In this document: piece after piece, positions 42,579-51,058 of the stretch
How positions within the stretch are numbered: position 1 is the first letter of the stretch
How the letters are laid out: each line of letters begins with the position of its first letter
Assembly: GCF_001434115.1 (NCBI RefSeq)
Contig: NZ_AZDW01000013.1
Coordinates: forward strand, 248,001 to 312,000
Origin: Levilactobacillus zymae DSM 19395
GTDB taxonomy: Bacteria; Bacillota; Bacilli; Lactobacillales; Lactobacillaceae
Direction of reading: 5' to 3'
Length of the DNA: 64,000 bases
Translations under genes and position numbers: made by a program
Notes under the pieces: model-generated
Told to the model about the DNA's origin: nothing
Seen by the model: the letters and a program-made list of their open reading frames with translations, nothing else
Database searches by the model: none

Positions 42579-43385
42579 TTAGTCGTAGTTCAAATGCTTG
42601 TCTTGGTCTAAGCCGTTGATTTCCTTGATTTCATCGGCGGTCAGGTTAAACCCAGAGATTTCAAAGTTTTCCTTGACCCGCGCCGGCTTCGAAGACTTCG
42701 GGAAGACCACGAAACCGGTGTCGACTTGCCACCGCAAAACAATTTGGGCCGGCGTCTTGCCGTACTTAGCCGCTAACTTGGTAATCACGGGGTCCTCTAA
42801 GATCAAGTGACCGTGACCAATTGGGGAATACCCTTCGTTAACAATGCCGTTATCCGTGTCGAACTTGCCCAGTGCGGCTTGGACCTTGTACGGGTGCCGT
42901 TCGATTTGGTTGACCATCGGCTTGACCTTGGCCATGGCGAAGACCTTTTCCAGTTGGTCTTGCGAGAAGTTGGAGACCCCGATAGCCCGCACCTTCTTTT
43001 GTTGGTACAGGGTTTCCAGGGCGCGCCAAGTGTCTAAGGTCAAGTCGAAGTTCTTTTCGTTTGGCCAGTGGATCAGGTACAGGTCCAGGTAGTCTAATTC
43101 CAAGTCGTGGAGCGTCTTGTCAAAGGCGGCTAAGGTCTTGTCGTAACCTTGGTCGGCGTTCCAGACCTTCGACGTGATGAACAGGTCGGACCGGTCCACG
43201 CCGGACGCCTTGATGGCCGCACCCACGGCGGGTTCGTTGCCGTAAATGTGGGCACAATCTAAATGCCGATAACCGGCATCCAAGGCGGTCTTGATGGCCG
43301 CGGGGACGTCCTTACTGTCAATTAAGTAGGTCCCGAATCCTAACATGGGGATGGTGACGCCGTTGCTTAACTGTGTCGTTTCCAT
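42579..43385 (-). CDS. Aldo/keto reductase
   Basis: A 268-residue AKR with D43, Y48, K73 and H106 all present (HLDCAHIYGNE, ITSKVW, YLIHWP). VVFPKSSKPARVKEN near 235 binds NADP. The group is the 2,5-diketo-D-gluconate reductase-like one; substrate unknown. ATG 43385 has GAGGTA upstream; the extension to 43442 has no ribosome site. It is divergent from the flavin operon, with a 320-bp gap containing only weak hairpins. Confidence 0.92.
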   Translation of the reverse strand: METTQLSNGVTIPMLGFGTYLIDSKDVPAAIKTALDAGYRHLDCAHIYGNEPAVGAAIKASGVDRSDLFITSKVWNADQGYDKTLAAFDKTLHDLELDYLDLYLIHWPNEKNFDLTLDTWRALETLYQQKKVRAIGVSNFSQDQLEKVFAMAKVKPMVNQIERHPYKVQAALGKFDTDNGIVNEGYSPIGHGHLILEDPVITKLAAKYGKTPAQIVLRWQVDTGFVVFPKSSKPARVKENFEISGFNLTADEIKEINGLDQDKHLNYD

Positions 43386-43708
43386 GAAATTACCTCGCTC
43401 TTCAATATTTAAGTCATGATGCATAAGACCATGATACACCACCGCGTAAGCAGTTTCATGGATTTCGCTTCTATCGGCAGAAATTTCATGGCGGGAGCCG
43501 CGCTCAAGTCAAGCCTAATCGAACCTTAAAGTCCCTGGTCACAAAACGCCTCCTGAAAAAACGCGCAACGCTAGCGCGCCGTAAGTCTCCCGCCCGCTCC
43601 CAAGTCCCCCAAGGATGAGAACTCACCCGTTTCTTAATCTTTCGGCCACACTTTGGTCACAAACGCTGATTAGACTACGAATCAAAAGATCAAGGGAGTG
43701 TTTTGCTG

Positions 43709-44185
43709 ATGAAAAAAATAATTCCAGGAATTCTCTCAGTTGCCGTTGCCGGAGCCGTGGCCCTCGACGGTTATTGGCTTTTCGTGAAGGACCATGTCAC
43801 CGCCGCCACGGGTAATCAGGTCCAATCTAGTGCCTCGTCCAGCTCAACGACCAGCTCGTCGCAAGCGTCCAGCACCAACGCTAGGACTGCCACCAGCGGG
43901 ACCTACAAGAACGGCACCTACACGGGTAAGGCCACGTCCACCCAATGGGGCGACGTCCAGGTCCAGGCCGTCATCAAGAACGGCAAAATCACCACTATCA
44001 ACGTGTTGGAATACCCCAACGATAACCAGCACGACAAGCAGATCAACAGTCAGGTTTTGCCGACCTATAAGGCCGAAGCGTTGAAGAAGCAAAGCGCCAA
44101 GATTCAACTGGTCTCGGGCGCTAGTGAGACCTATAAGGGCTTTACCGGGTCCCTGCAAAACGCCTTAGACCAAGCGGAGGTGTAG
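43709..44185 (+). CDS. FMN-binding domain protein, membrane-anchored, flavinylation substrate
   Basis: A 158-residue extracytosolic protein. An N-terminal membrane anchor (residues 5-24) is followed by a Ser/Thr-rich linker and an FMN_bind domain (GTYTGKATSTQWGDVQVQAVIKNGKI is the start region). The covalent flavin attachment motif SGASET (S/D-G-A-S/T-x-T) is near residue 137. ApbE attaches FMN to the threonine through a phosphoester. The gene leads an operon with apbE and the ferric-reductase-like gene. ATG 43709 is used; a TTG two codons earlier is possible. Confidence 0.88.
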   Translation: MKKIIPGILSVAVAGAVALDGYWLFVKDHVTAATGNQVQSSASSSSTTSSSQASSTNARTATSGTYKNGTYTGKATSTQWGDVQVQAVIKNGKITTINVLEYPNDNQHDKQINSQVLPTYKAEALKKQSAKIQLVSGASETYKGFTGSLQNALDQAEV

Positions 44186-44188
44186 CTC

Positions 44189-44965
44189 ATGATAACACAC
44201 ACGTTTACCTTAGAAGCCATGGCCATGCCGTTTACCGTTAAACTGAAAGCCACCCCGGAAATGGGCCTTTCCGCCCAACGCGTGACCACTTACCGCCAAT
44301 TGATCCAGCAGGAACTCGACCGGCTGAATCACGAGTTTTCCCCCTTTCGTCCCGATTCGTTGGTCCGCCGGTTTGCCCGCCAAGAGCTGACGGCGGCTCA
44401 ATTAACGCGTGACTTTCAAACCGTCTACGGGTGGGCCGTACGGGCGCAAGACCAAACGGCGGGGGCGTTCAACCCGTTTTTTGCGGGCCATTACGATCCG
44501 ACCGGCCTGGTCAAGGGTTGGGCCATTCAACGGGTCTTTGAGCAGTATCTCCGGCCGGCGCTAACGCGTGGCGACCTGGTGGCCGCGGCCATCAACGGCG
44601 CGGGCGACGTTCAGACCGGCGTGGCGCCCGGAAGCGATTTTTACTGGCGGGTCGGCATCGAAAACCCGCTGGACCCGACCAGGCCCACCTACGCCTATCG
44701 GCTTCAGAACGCGGCCGTGGCCACGTCGGGCACCCGCCAGCACGGTGATCACATCGTCCGGCAAGTGCCGGCCTCGCTCCAACAAGCCACCGTGGTCTGC
44801 CCCACCCTGACCCCGGCGGACATCTACGCCACGGCCGCCGTTGCGATGGGCCGGTCGCGCTTTTTAACCTTTAGCCGCCAGCACCAGCTATCGGGGCTCC
44901 TGGTGACCACCGGCCCACACGCCCAAGTGGTCCGCATCGAGGGGGGCGTCAGCCATGACGCCTAA
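44189..44965 (+). CDS. apbE: FAD:protein FMN transferase ApbE
   Basis: A 258-residue ApbE-family protein. Family motifs are DPTGLVKGWAI near 108-118, INGAGDVQ near 140 and the T-G-x-Q-x-x-H-like TSGTRQHGDH near 183. It moves FMN from FAD to a threonine of the adjacent FMN-binding protein. No lipobox is visible at the start, so location may be cytosolic or the signal is unusual. It starts 3 nt after the previous stop and overlaps the next gene by 11 nt. Confidence 0.9.
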   Translation: MITHTFTLEAMAMPFTVKLKATPEMGLSAQRVTTYRQLIQQELDRLNHEFSPFRPDSLVRRFARQELTAAQLTRDFQTVYGWAVRAQDQTAGAFNPFFAGHYDPTGLVKGWAIQRVFEQYLRPALTRGDLVAAAINGAGDVQTGVAPGSDFYWRVGIENPLDPTRPTYAYRLQNAAVATSGTRQHGDHIVRQVPASLQQATVVCPTLTPADIYATAAVAMGRSRFLTFSRQHQLSGLLVTTGPHAQVVRIEGGVSHDA

Positions 44966-46235
44966 GTTATCTTATCTGCGAGGCTTGGTCTGGGCCGTGA
45001 TCCTTTTTCTCCTGCCCTTACCCTTGATTCAGGCACTCGCGTTGGGGTTACCTTCGATTTACGCCGGTGAGGCCTTCGCCATTCAGTTGGGGTCCATCGC
45101 CTACGTCTGGTGGTTGGCCGCCGTGTATCTGGCGACGCGACCCCGGTGGCTGGACCGTTTGATTGGCCTGCCCAGTCTCTACTTGATTCACGGCCTGCTT
45201 AGTCTGTTGGCCTTAGTACTGGCCTACTTCCACAAAACCCAGACCTCCTCGTTCGGGTGGATCAAACGCACCGGCAACTGGGCCTTTGACTTATTCGTCG
45301 CTCTGATGGCTTATTCGTTGATTTTTCTGGCCGGTTGGTTGACCAGTCGGTCGCGGTTGTTGACCCGGCTAAAACGACAACTCGAGCGGGTCTTTCATCA
45401 TGAACTATCCATCTGGTTGCACCGGCTAAACCTGGTCGCTTTAGCGTTGGTGTTCGTTCACGTACAGCTGATTGGATACGTGACTAGCATCACCAGTTAC
45501 ATTTGGCTGTTTAACGGCTACACGATTGTCGTGGTGGGTGCGTACCTCTACCAGAAGATTACCCACGTCTGGCGCTTACCGGCCGCCAAGCTGACGGCTA
45601 AACGAAAATTGGCGCCCAATTTTTACGAATTTACGCTACAGCTCCGGCGCCCCCATCAACTCGCGGTGCGCCCCGGCGATTACCTGTTCGTGAACTTTCC
45701 GCACCACGACGGATTAAAGGAACTCCACCCGTTTTCGGTGGTCAATGCCGTGACCGCGGACGGGCAAATCGTACTCGCCATTCGCGGCGACGGGGACTTC
45801 ACCCGCCAGATTCAAACGCTAGCCGTGGGCGCCACCGCCCGGTTGGAAGGGGGTTACGGCCGGTTTGCCCCGACGATTCAAGAAAATGCCCACGACCGGT
45901 TGGTCTTAATCGCCGGTGGATCCGGCGTGGTGCCGATGATGGCCATCATCGCGGCCTTTCCCACGAAACCCATCACGTTGTACTACACGGCCCACACGGC
46001 GGCCGCACTGATCTACGCCGACGAACTGCGCCAATTAGCCCAACAGCGACCGCAACTGACGGTCCATTTACGGGTCGGTCGGTTCCCCGTAGCGACTACG
46101 GTGGCCCAAGCCGTCGCGCCGCATACCACCTACCTGCTATCGGGCCCTCGTCCCTTGGGTCACGCCTGGATGCAAGCGTTGTTCCAGCAACACGTGGCGG
46201 CCAACAAGGTGTATTACGAGGAATTCACGTGGTGA
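44955..46235 (+). CDS. Ferric-reductase-like membrane oxidoreductase
   Basis: A 426-residue membrane flavoprotein. The N-terminal ~210 residues have about six hydrophobic segments with paired histidines (YLIHGLLSLLALVLAYFH and LHRLNLVALALVFVH) that can hold two haems. The C-terminal 200 residues are an FNR-type module: FAD loop HPFSVVNA near 256 and the nucleotide loop AGGSGVVPMMAII near 315. It should pass electrons from NAD(P)H through FAD and haem to the outside, most simply to the flavinylated partner. Such clusters are described as extracytosolic flavin transfer systems; the final acceptor is unknown. Confidence 0.85.
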   Translation: MTPKLSYLRGLVWAVILFLLPLPLIQALALGLPSIYAGEAFAIQLGSIAYVWWLAAVYLATRPRWLDRLIGLPSLYLIHGLLSLLALVLAYFHKTQTSSFGWIKRTGNWAFDLFVALMAYSLIFLAGWLTSRSRLLTRLKRQLERVFHHELSIWLHRLNLVALALVFVHVQLIGYVTSITSYIWLFNGYTIVVVGAYLYQKITHVWRLPAAKLTAKRKLAPNFYEFTLQLRRPHQLAVRPGDYLFVNFPHHDGLKELHPFSVVNAVTADGQIVLAIRGDGDFTRQIQTLAVGATARLEGGYGRFAPTIQENAHDRLVLIAGGSGVVPMMAIIAAFPTKPITLYYTAHTAAALIYADELRQLAQQRPQLTVHLRVGRFPVATTVAQAVAPHTTYLLSGPRPLGHAWMQALFQQHVAANKVYYEEFTW

Positions 46236-46296
46236 GCCTTGTCAGGACCAACGACGCTATGGTAATTTAAGCGTAAACCTTAAAGGAAGTGGCCCC

Positions 46297-46722
46297 ATGG
46301 ATATCTGGGAACAACTGTACCAAGCGGCTAAACCGCTCTACCACCCCGAGGACGTCAACCAATTCATCTACGCGCACAACGTGGTGTGTGCCTTACAAAG
46401 TCAGTCTGGGCAGATCTACACCGGTTTTTGCGTCGAGAGTGCCTGCGGGGCGCTCAACTTGTGCGCCGAACGGGTGGCCTTACTGGACATGTTCACCCAT
46501 AGTGGCGAAACGCAGGTCCGGCGCATCATTTCGTTTCGGGACACGGCCCCGGCCGGCGTCGGCGGGATGCCCTGTGGTGTCTGCCGCGAGGCGTTGCTCG
46601 AATTCAACCCGGCTAACCGGGATACGCAGATTATGGTGGACTATGCGACCCGCCAAACCGTCACGTTAGACGAGCTAATGCCGAATTGGTGGGGTCCGGC
46701 GAAAGTACGGACGCCAGATTAA
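46297..46722 (+). CDS. Cytidine deaminase family protein
   Basis: A 141-residue zinc deaminase: zinc ligand C56 and proton shuttle E58 in NLCAERVA, zinc ligands C93 and C96 in PCGVCREAL. Of CDA/blasticidin-S-deaminase type. It lies 60 nt after the flavin operon with its own AAAGGAAG ribosome site and may be separate. The substrate is probably cytidine or a related nucleoside; an antibiotic is less likely but cannot be excluded. Confidence 0.85.
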   Translation: MDIWEQLYQAAKPLYHPEDVNQFIYAHNVVCALQSQSGQIYTGFCVESACGALNLCAERVALLDMFTHSGETQVRRIISFRDTAPAGVGGMPCGVCREALLEFNPANRDTQIMVDYATRQTVTLDELMPNWWGPAKVRTPD

Positions 46723-46747
46723 GCATCAAACTAACCGATGAAACGAC

Positions 46748-46800
46748 AACCAGGCACTCAATTCTTCTCTTAAAGAGGAGAACTGAGTGCCTGGTTTAAT
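46748..46800. terminator. Bidirectional terminator
   Basis: Arms AACCAGGCACTCA and TGAGTGCCTGGTT, with TTCTTCTC/GAGGAGAA top, between converging genes. Confidence 0.88.
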
Positions 46801-46816
46801 TTTATGGTCTTCCCGC

Positions 46817-47239
46817 CTAATCGGCCGTCTTCGCAGACTGCGTCTGTTCCTTTAAGACCTGGGTCACATCAATGGTCGGTAAGATCAGCGCTGGATAATC
46901 GTTGGACGCATTAGTCAAATTTGAAACCAACGCCCGTACGTACGGGTACAAAATCGCGACAGCATTATTTCTGATCAGTGTGTCCACGCCTAGCCCAGCA
47001 CGATCTTGGCTGGCGTGGTACAAGAATTCGCCCTGAAGTTGAACGACGACCGCAAACGGATCGTGCGCTAAAGTCCCAACGTGAACTCCAAGCAGCACGT
47101 TGATCGTGTCACCGTCAAGGGCGGTGGTCACGGTCAACCGCGGTTTTAGGTCAAGCGGTCGCCCCGTGGTCTTAAATTTTTTATTTCGCTGATAACGTTG
47201 TTCTTCCACCGTATAACCTGTAAATTCTAAAGCCGGCAT
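46817..47239 (-). CDS. SecB-like chaperone of a TAC system
   Basis: A 140-residue SecB-fold protein: an N-terminal strand pair (LEFTGYTVEEQRYQRN), VVVQLQGEFLYH, and the C-terminal signature LIRNNAVAILYPYVRALVSNLT with LPTIDVTQVL, as in SecB (I--LPT-N-x-x-L). In lactobacilli this family is annotated as DUF1149/SecB-like. Third gene of the toxin-antitoxin-chaperone order, it overlaps the antitoxin stop by one base (TAATG). The role would be to hold the antitoxin and protect it from degradation. It could also assist export in general, but the gene order argues for a TAC. Confidence 0.85.
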   Translation of the reverse strand: MPALEFTGYTVEEQRYQRNKKFKTTGRPLDLKPRLTVTTALDGDTINVLLGVHVGTLAHDPFAVVVQLQGEFLYHASQDRAGLGVDTLIRNNAVAILYPYVRALVSNLTNASNDYPALILPTIDVTQVLKEQTQSAKTAD

Positions 47240-47799
47240 TAGGCCATCCCTCCCGAAAGTTTACCAATTTCAAAGTAATTCGTCCGACCCAACTCACGCG
47301 TCATATAAGTTTGGCGTCTAGGCTTTAGATTTTCAGTCGGTCGTGCTGCTAGCGCCTGGGTCAACAGAGTCCCCGGGTCTTGGGGCGCCGGGTAGGCGGT
47401 CAAGAAGCCTTGTTGCTGATAATCCTGCTGGGCCTTTCTAAAAGAAATTTCTTGAGAAAGCGTTTGGATACGCTTATTGTTTTCAATCTGAGAAAGCTTG
47501 GCATAGCTGAGACCTAACCGACGCGCAAATTCGCGCACGGATAAGCCTAATTGATGGCGGAGAGTCTTAATCTGCTGGGGTTGTAGGTACCCTTTTCGCG
47601 CTCGATAAGCCGTAAAAATACTTCTGAAATTTTCGTTAGGATCGTTAAAATCTAACCACAGTTCGCCATCTGCATCTTGCCAATAATGAGTGCGCACCAG
47701 GAGATCCTTAACGTCTTTAATCGGGACAACTTCATACTGCCAAACTTCAGTGTAATCACCCGTCGTTTCGGTCTCCGGATTAAAAAAAGTTTTTTTCAT
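47239..47799 (-). CDS. HTH antitoxin of a TAC system (MqsA/HigA-like)
   Basis: A 186-residue DNA-binding protein. Residues 75-125 hold an Xre-type HTH (IKTLRHQLGLSVREFARRLGLSYAKLSQIENN). The N-terminal 70 residues have no zinc cysteines, unlike E. coli MqsA. The C-terminal tail of about 60 residues ends in TNYFEIGKL and may be the chaperone-addiction sequence that SecB-like chaperones bind. It lies between the toxin and the chaperone genes. ATG follows GGGGAGGAA. Confidence 0.8.
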   Translation of the reverse strand: MKKTFFNPETETTGDYTEVWQYEVVPIKDVKDLLVRTHYWQDADGELWLDFNDPNENFRSIFTAYRARKGYLQPQQIKTLRHQLGLSVREFARRLGLSYAKLSQIENNKRIQTLSQEISFRKAQQDYQQQGFLTAYPAPQDPGTLLTQALAARPTENLKPRRQTYMTRELGRTNYFEIGKLSGGMA

Positions 47800-47843
47800 C
47801 GTTAAATTCCTCCCCGTTAAAAGTTAAGGTATTGTCGCCGACA

Positions 47844-48188
47844 TCATCTAAAGGGATAGTGTAGCGGATAGGCTGCCGGATGGGCTGAAATCCAAAAAAC
47901 GATGTGGTGTGCCTTAAGTTGAAACTTCAGATAACACTCAGTCGCTTCCAATATCATCCCAAAAATCCAAATATCACCGGGAATGGGTGGGTGATGGTTA
48001 TCCTTTTCCGGTCCACTAACATAATCTTGCCAGGTAATCCCCGCGTAAATTTCGTTTAGAATTTCATCTGCATCAATTCCTAAAGTAGCCATCGCCATCA
48101 AATTTTTACCACGACGACTAATTCGCCACTTGCTTTTGTCATGTTTAATCTGGTCAATTAGCTGCTTAAGTTCAGTTTCTCGAACCAT
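47844..48188 (-). CDS. MqsR-like toxin of a TAC system
   Basis: A 114-residue protein. The pattern DIWIFGMILEATECYLKFQL and HHIVFWISAHPAAYPLHYPF is the C-terminal sheet of MqsR-type (RelE-fold) toxins found in many Firmicutes pairs; LGIDADEILNEIYAGI is the helix before it. MqsR toxins cut mRNA. It is first in the operon, 44 nt upstream of the antitoxin, the toxin-first order seen in MqsRA and TAC units. The ATG has only a weak ribosome site (GGGTTATTTGAA), so toxin translation may be low. Confidence 0.72.
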   Translation of the reverse strand: MVRETELKQLIDQIKHDKSKWRISRRGKNLMAMATLGIDADEILNEIYAGITWQDYVSGPEKDNHHPPIPGDIWIFGMILEATECYLKFQLKAHHIVFWISAHPAAYPLHYPFR

Positions 48189-48233
48189 TTCAAATAACCC
48201 ACAATCGGAATTTCTCCTAGATTTAGTTTAGCA

Positions 48234-48261
48234 CGTCATGTTACCTCTGGGAAACATGACG
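48234..48261. promoter_or_regulatory. Operator palindrome upstream of the TAC operon
   Basis: CGTCATGTTACC and GGAAACATGACG with a 4-nt spacer, one mismatch. It overlaps the probable promoter (extended -10 TGCTAAACT on the minus strand), fitting autorepression by the antitoxin. Confidence 0.65.
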
Positions 48262-48616
48262 ATTAACTACTAACAAAGAAATCATCCGGATTATTCAGGG
48301 CAATATTTTATGTTGCCTAAAAATTTAATGAAAGAACCCAGTTGTTTCAATCGAATTTAGGTTCAATAATCTGCAGCATTAAGTTTAATTTCAGATTAAA
48401 AACGACCCACCTGTCTTTAATTAAGTATTCGTGTGATATTCGCCCCGCAACCGCAGTAACTCCCGGTATAACAACCTTTAACACGCCTTGGGTGCACTCA
48501 AGTTGCGCGAAAATAACTTGCTATTTGCGAAATGCTTTAACTTAGTTGCTTGTAGGAGCGCCCCCACTAATCGATAGTAGATTTAGAACATTGACTACGG
48601 TTAGGAGGAAATGCTC
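48262..48616. other. Intergenic region before the ABC operon
   Basis: About 350 bp, AT-rich in its left half. At 48331-48361 a weak minus-strand hairpin (GAACCTA and TGGGTTC) resembles the terminators at 3226 and 40626, but no minus-strand gene precedes it; it may be the end of a lost gene. The right half contains the ABC operon promoter. I find no convincing gene. Confidence 0.5.
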
Positions 48617-49504
48617 ATGTTAACTGTTCAACACGTCGAGACCTATATTCGGCGAAAACCCATTGTCAAAGACATCACCTTTACGATTGCCCCCGGCAGT
48701 ATCGTGGGACTGATTGGTCCTAACGGGGCCGGCAAAACTACGCTGATGAAAACGATTCTAGGATTGACCAAGTTTAGTGGCACCATTCAGATTGCCCAAG
48801 TTTCGGTCACCGAAACGGACCACCGGGCGTTGCGGCGTGTGGGCGCCCTCATTGAACATCCCGCCATCTACCCCTTTTTGACCGGACTGCAAAATTTAGA
48901 ACTTTATTCCCAGAGCCCGACCGACCGGCAACAACTGATTACCACACTAGAAATGGACGGTTATATTCAGCAAAAAGCCAAGGGGTATTCTCTAGGGATG
49001 AAACAGAAACTGGGGATTGCCATTGCCTTTCTTAACCACCCCCAACTGATTATCCTCGACGAACCTATGAACGGCCTCGACGTTGAAGCCACCATTGGCG
49101 TCCGCCAACTCATTCACCAATACGCCGCTCAGGGAACGGCCTTCCTGATCTCCAGCCACATTTTAAGCGAACTCCAGCGGGTGATGACCCAGGTCATTCT
49201 GATCAATCACGGCCAACTCATCGTCAATCAACCCCTGGACCAGTTTAATCAATTGCATCATCAGAACTACCAATTTCGCACTACCGCCCCGCAGCAGACA
49301 CGTCAACTGCTGGAAGCCCAACGGATTTCATTCACGACTCACCAGTCCTATTTCTCCGTGCGCCGGGAAACCATCTTTGCGCTACAGGACCTACTAGCCA
49401 CTCATCACATTTACTTAGAAGAATTAGCCCCCGTTGAGCGTAACTTGGAACAAACGGTAGTCGCCATTTTGGCGCAACAACGGGAGGCCGCTCATGAAAA
49501 CTAG
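48617..49504 (+). CDS. ABC transporter ATP-binding protein
   Basis: A 295-residue ATPase. Walker A is GPNGAGKTT near 35-43, the signature is YSLGMKQK near 125, Walker B is LIILDEPMNGLD near 147-158, and the H-loop is ISSHI near 182. The C-terminal extension is typical of bacitracin/lantibiotic-type exporters. ATG 48617 has AGGAGG 8 nt before; ATG 48611 is too close. It overlaps the permease gene by 11 nt. Forms an exporter with the two permeases and is followed by a regulator. Confidence 0.9.
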   Translation: MLTVQHVETYIRRKPIVKDITFTIAPGSIVGLIGPNGAGKTTLMKTILGLTKFSGTIQIAQVSVTETDHRALRRVGALIEHPAIYPFLTGLQNLELYSQSPTDRQQLITTLEMDGYIQQKAKGYSLGMKQKLGIAIAFLNHPQLIILDEPMNGLDVEATIGVRQLIHQYAAQGTAFLISSHILSELQRVMTQVILINHGQLIVNQPLDQFNQLHHQNYQFRTTAPQQTRQLLEAQRISFTTHQSYFSVRRETIFALQDLLATHHIYLEELAPVERNLEQTVVAILAQQREAAHEN

Positions 49505-50252
49505 CCTCAAAGAAGAACTGTTCAAGTTCACGCGGCAAAAAACGCCCGTTTACGGCCTGCTCACCTTACTGGTGCTCATGAGCTATAGTGCTTTGACTGC
49601 GCCGATTACCCCCACGCAACTCATTTTCGAATTTGGGGCCGTCCAGTGGGTCACGATTATTATGATTGCCGTTAGTTCAGCGTTTCTGGCAATGGAATAC
49701 CGTCAGCACACGATTATCCTACTAGTCGCTAAACATCCACGGCGATTCCAAGTTTATCTGGCCAAACTACTGGTACTTTGGCTCTACAGTCTTGTCCTCA
49801 CGGGACTGGCGACAGTGTTTACGGTCGTCCTTAAAACAATTTTTGTGGGTCACCGCTACGGGTGGTTCCACCCCGTCGCCCACCACCAGACGCTTTTCGC
49901 GTTATTAAGCGGTAACGTGTTGGGGACACTCCTCTATACGTTATTCATCGTCGCCCTGTCCTTACTATTAATTACCCTCGTTAAAAGTAACGCGATTGTG
50001 ATTGGCATCGGGCTGGCTCTGGGGTTCATGGGCGCGGGCTTTTCGGTGGCTTTTATGCACACCTTTGCCGCCCAAGTAGCCCTGATTCGGTGGAACCCGC
50101 TGAATATGATTTTTATTACCCAACAATTAGCCAATCCGCCCTACGCAGCCATCTCACACCTCAGCAACGGGCAGGTGATCAGCGGCACCCTGCTGTATAC
50201 CGTGGCCTTTATCTTGGTCGGATACTGGCTATTTAAAAAACGTCCAGTTTAG
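49494..50252 (+). CDS. ABC-2 type permease
   Basis: A 252-residue membrane protein with about six hydrophobic segments, starting with an amphipathic cytosolic stretch (LKEELFKFTRQK). FLAMEYRQHTIILLVAK is the conserved coupling-helix region of bacitracin-type permeases. It pairs with the preceding ATPase and with the next permease, which is a homologue. Substrate unknown, possibly an antimicrobial peptide. Confidence 0.85.
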   Translation: MKTSLKEELFKFTRQKTPVYGLLTLLVLMSYSALTAPITPTQLIFEFGAVQWVTIIMIAVSSAFLAMEYRQHTIILLVAKHPRRFQVYLAKLLVLWLYSLVLTGLATVFTVVLKTIFVGHRYGWFHPVAHHQTLFALLSGNVLGTLLYTLFIVALSLLLITLVKSNAIVIGIGLALGFMGAGFSVAFMHTFAAQVALIRWNPLNMIFITQQLANPPYAAISHLSNGQVISGTLLYTVAFILVGYWLFKKRPV

Positions 50253-50273
50253 ACCGTTAGGAGGGAAATTCAA

Positions 50274-51038
50274 ATGCGACTTAGTTTACGACAGGAGTTT
50301 TACAAGCTCCGCCACCGTAAAATCATTTGGCTGGCACCCATCATCCTCCTCGTTCTGATGGTCATGACCGGCTACACAATAGGGTATAATGAAACTAAAT
50401 TGTCAATGGCCACTAGTTACGACGCCCCTGATTGGCTCATGTTGATCTTAGTCGTGGTCGGCGCCACTACCTTCTCCATGGAATTTCAAAATCACGCCAT
50501 TTTGACCCTGCTGTACAAGGCACCTGCCAAACGAGACGTGTACCTCGCCAAATACATCGTCATTCTGGGGTACAACGTTTTCCTGCACGGCGTTGCCATC
50601 TTATGGACGATGCTCCTGTGCCAAACGCCCCTTAATCGCCCCGTCGCCTGGTCAACCGTCTACCTTTACCACCAGCCGCTCTGGGAAAACCTGCTCAAAA
50701 CCATGGCGGTAGACGTTGTGACCACCACCTTGATCATTAGCCTAATTTTTCTGCTCTCGTGCCTGATTAATAATAATGCAATCGTCATTAGCGTGAGTCT
50801 ACTCGTGGTCTTTATGGGCCAGTTTGTGTCGTCTAATCTGCTGATGGCCAACCAAGGCGTATGGTTGTTGCGCTGGAATCCCTTTAACATGACCAACTTA
50901 ACGCGGGAGTACTACAACTACACTACCTATTACGCCACCAGTCACCTGCAAAACTCACAACTTTTACTAGGTACCTTACTTTACACGGGGCTCTTTGTCG
51001 TGAGTGGGTATCTCATCTTTAGAAAAAAGCGTTTTTAA
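50274..51038 (+). CDS. ABC-2 type permease
   Basis: A 254-residue homologue of the previous gene: LRQEFYKLRHRK start, FSMEFQNHAILTLLYKAPAKRD coupling region, WNPFNMTNLT near the C-terminus matching WNPLNMIFIT of the partner. About six membrane segments. It follows with a 21-nt gap and GGAGGG. The two likely form a heterodimeric channel. Confidence 0.85.
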   Translation: MRLSLRQEFYKLRHRKIIWLAPIILLVLMVMTGYTIGYNETKLSMATSYDAPDWLMLILVVVGATTFSMEFQNHAILTLLYKAPAKRDVYLAKYIVILGYNVFLHGVAILWTMLLCQTPLNRPVAWSTVYLYHQPLWENLLKTMAVDVVTTTLIISLIFLLSCLINNNAIVISVSLLVVFMGQFVSSNLLMANQGVWLLRWNPFNMTNLTREYYNYTTYYATSHLQNSQLLLGTLLYTGLFVVSGYLIFRKKRF

Positions 51039-51058
51039 CGCCGCCGGAGGTTATCACC

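Noticed and set aside
48342-48545. 67-residue plus-strand ORF before the ABC operon
   Set aside because: No ribosome site and composition like non-coding AT-rich DNA.
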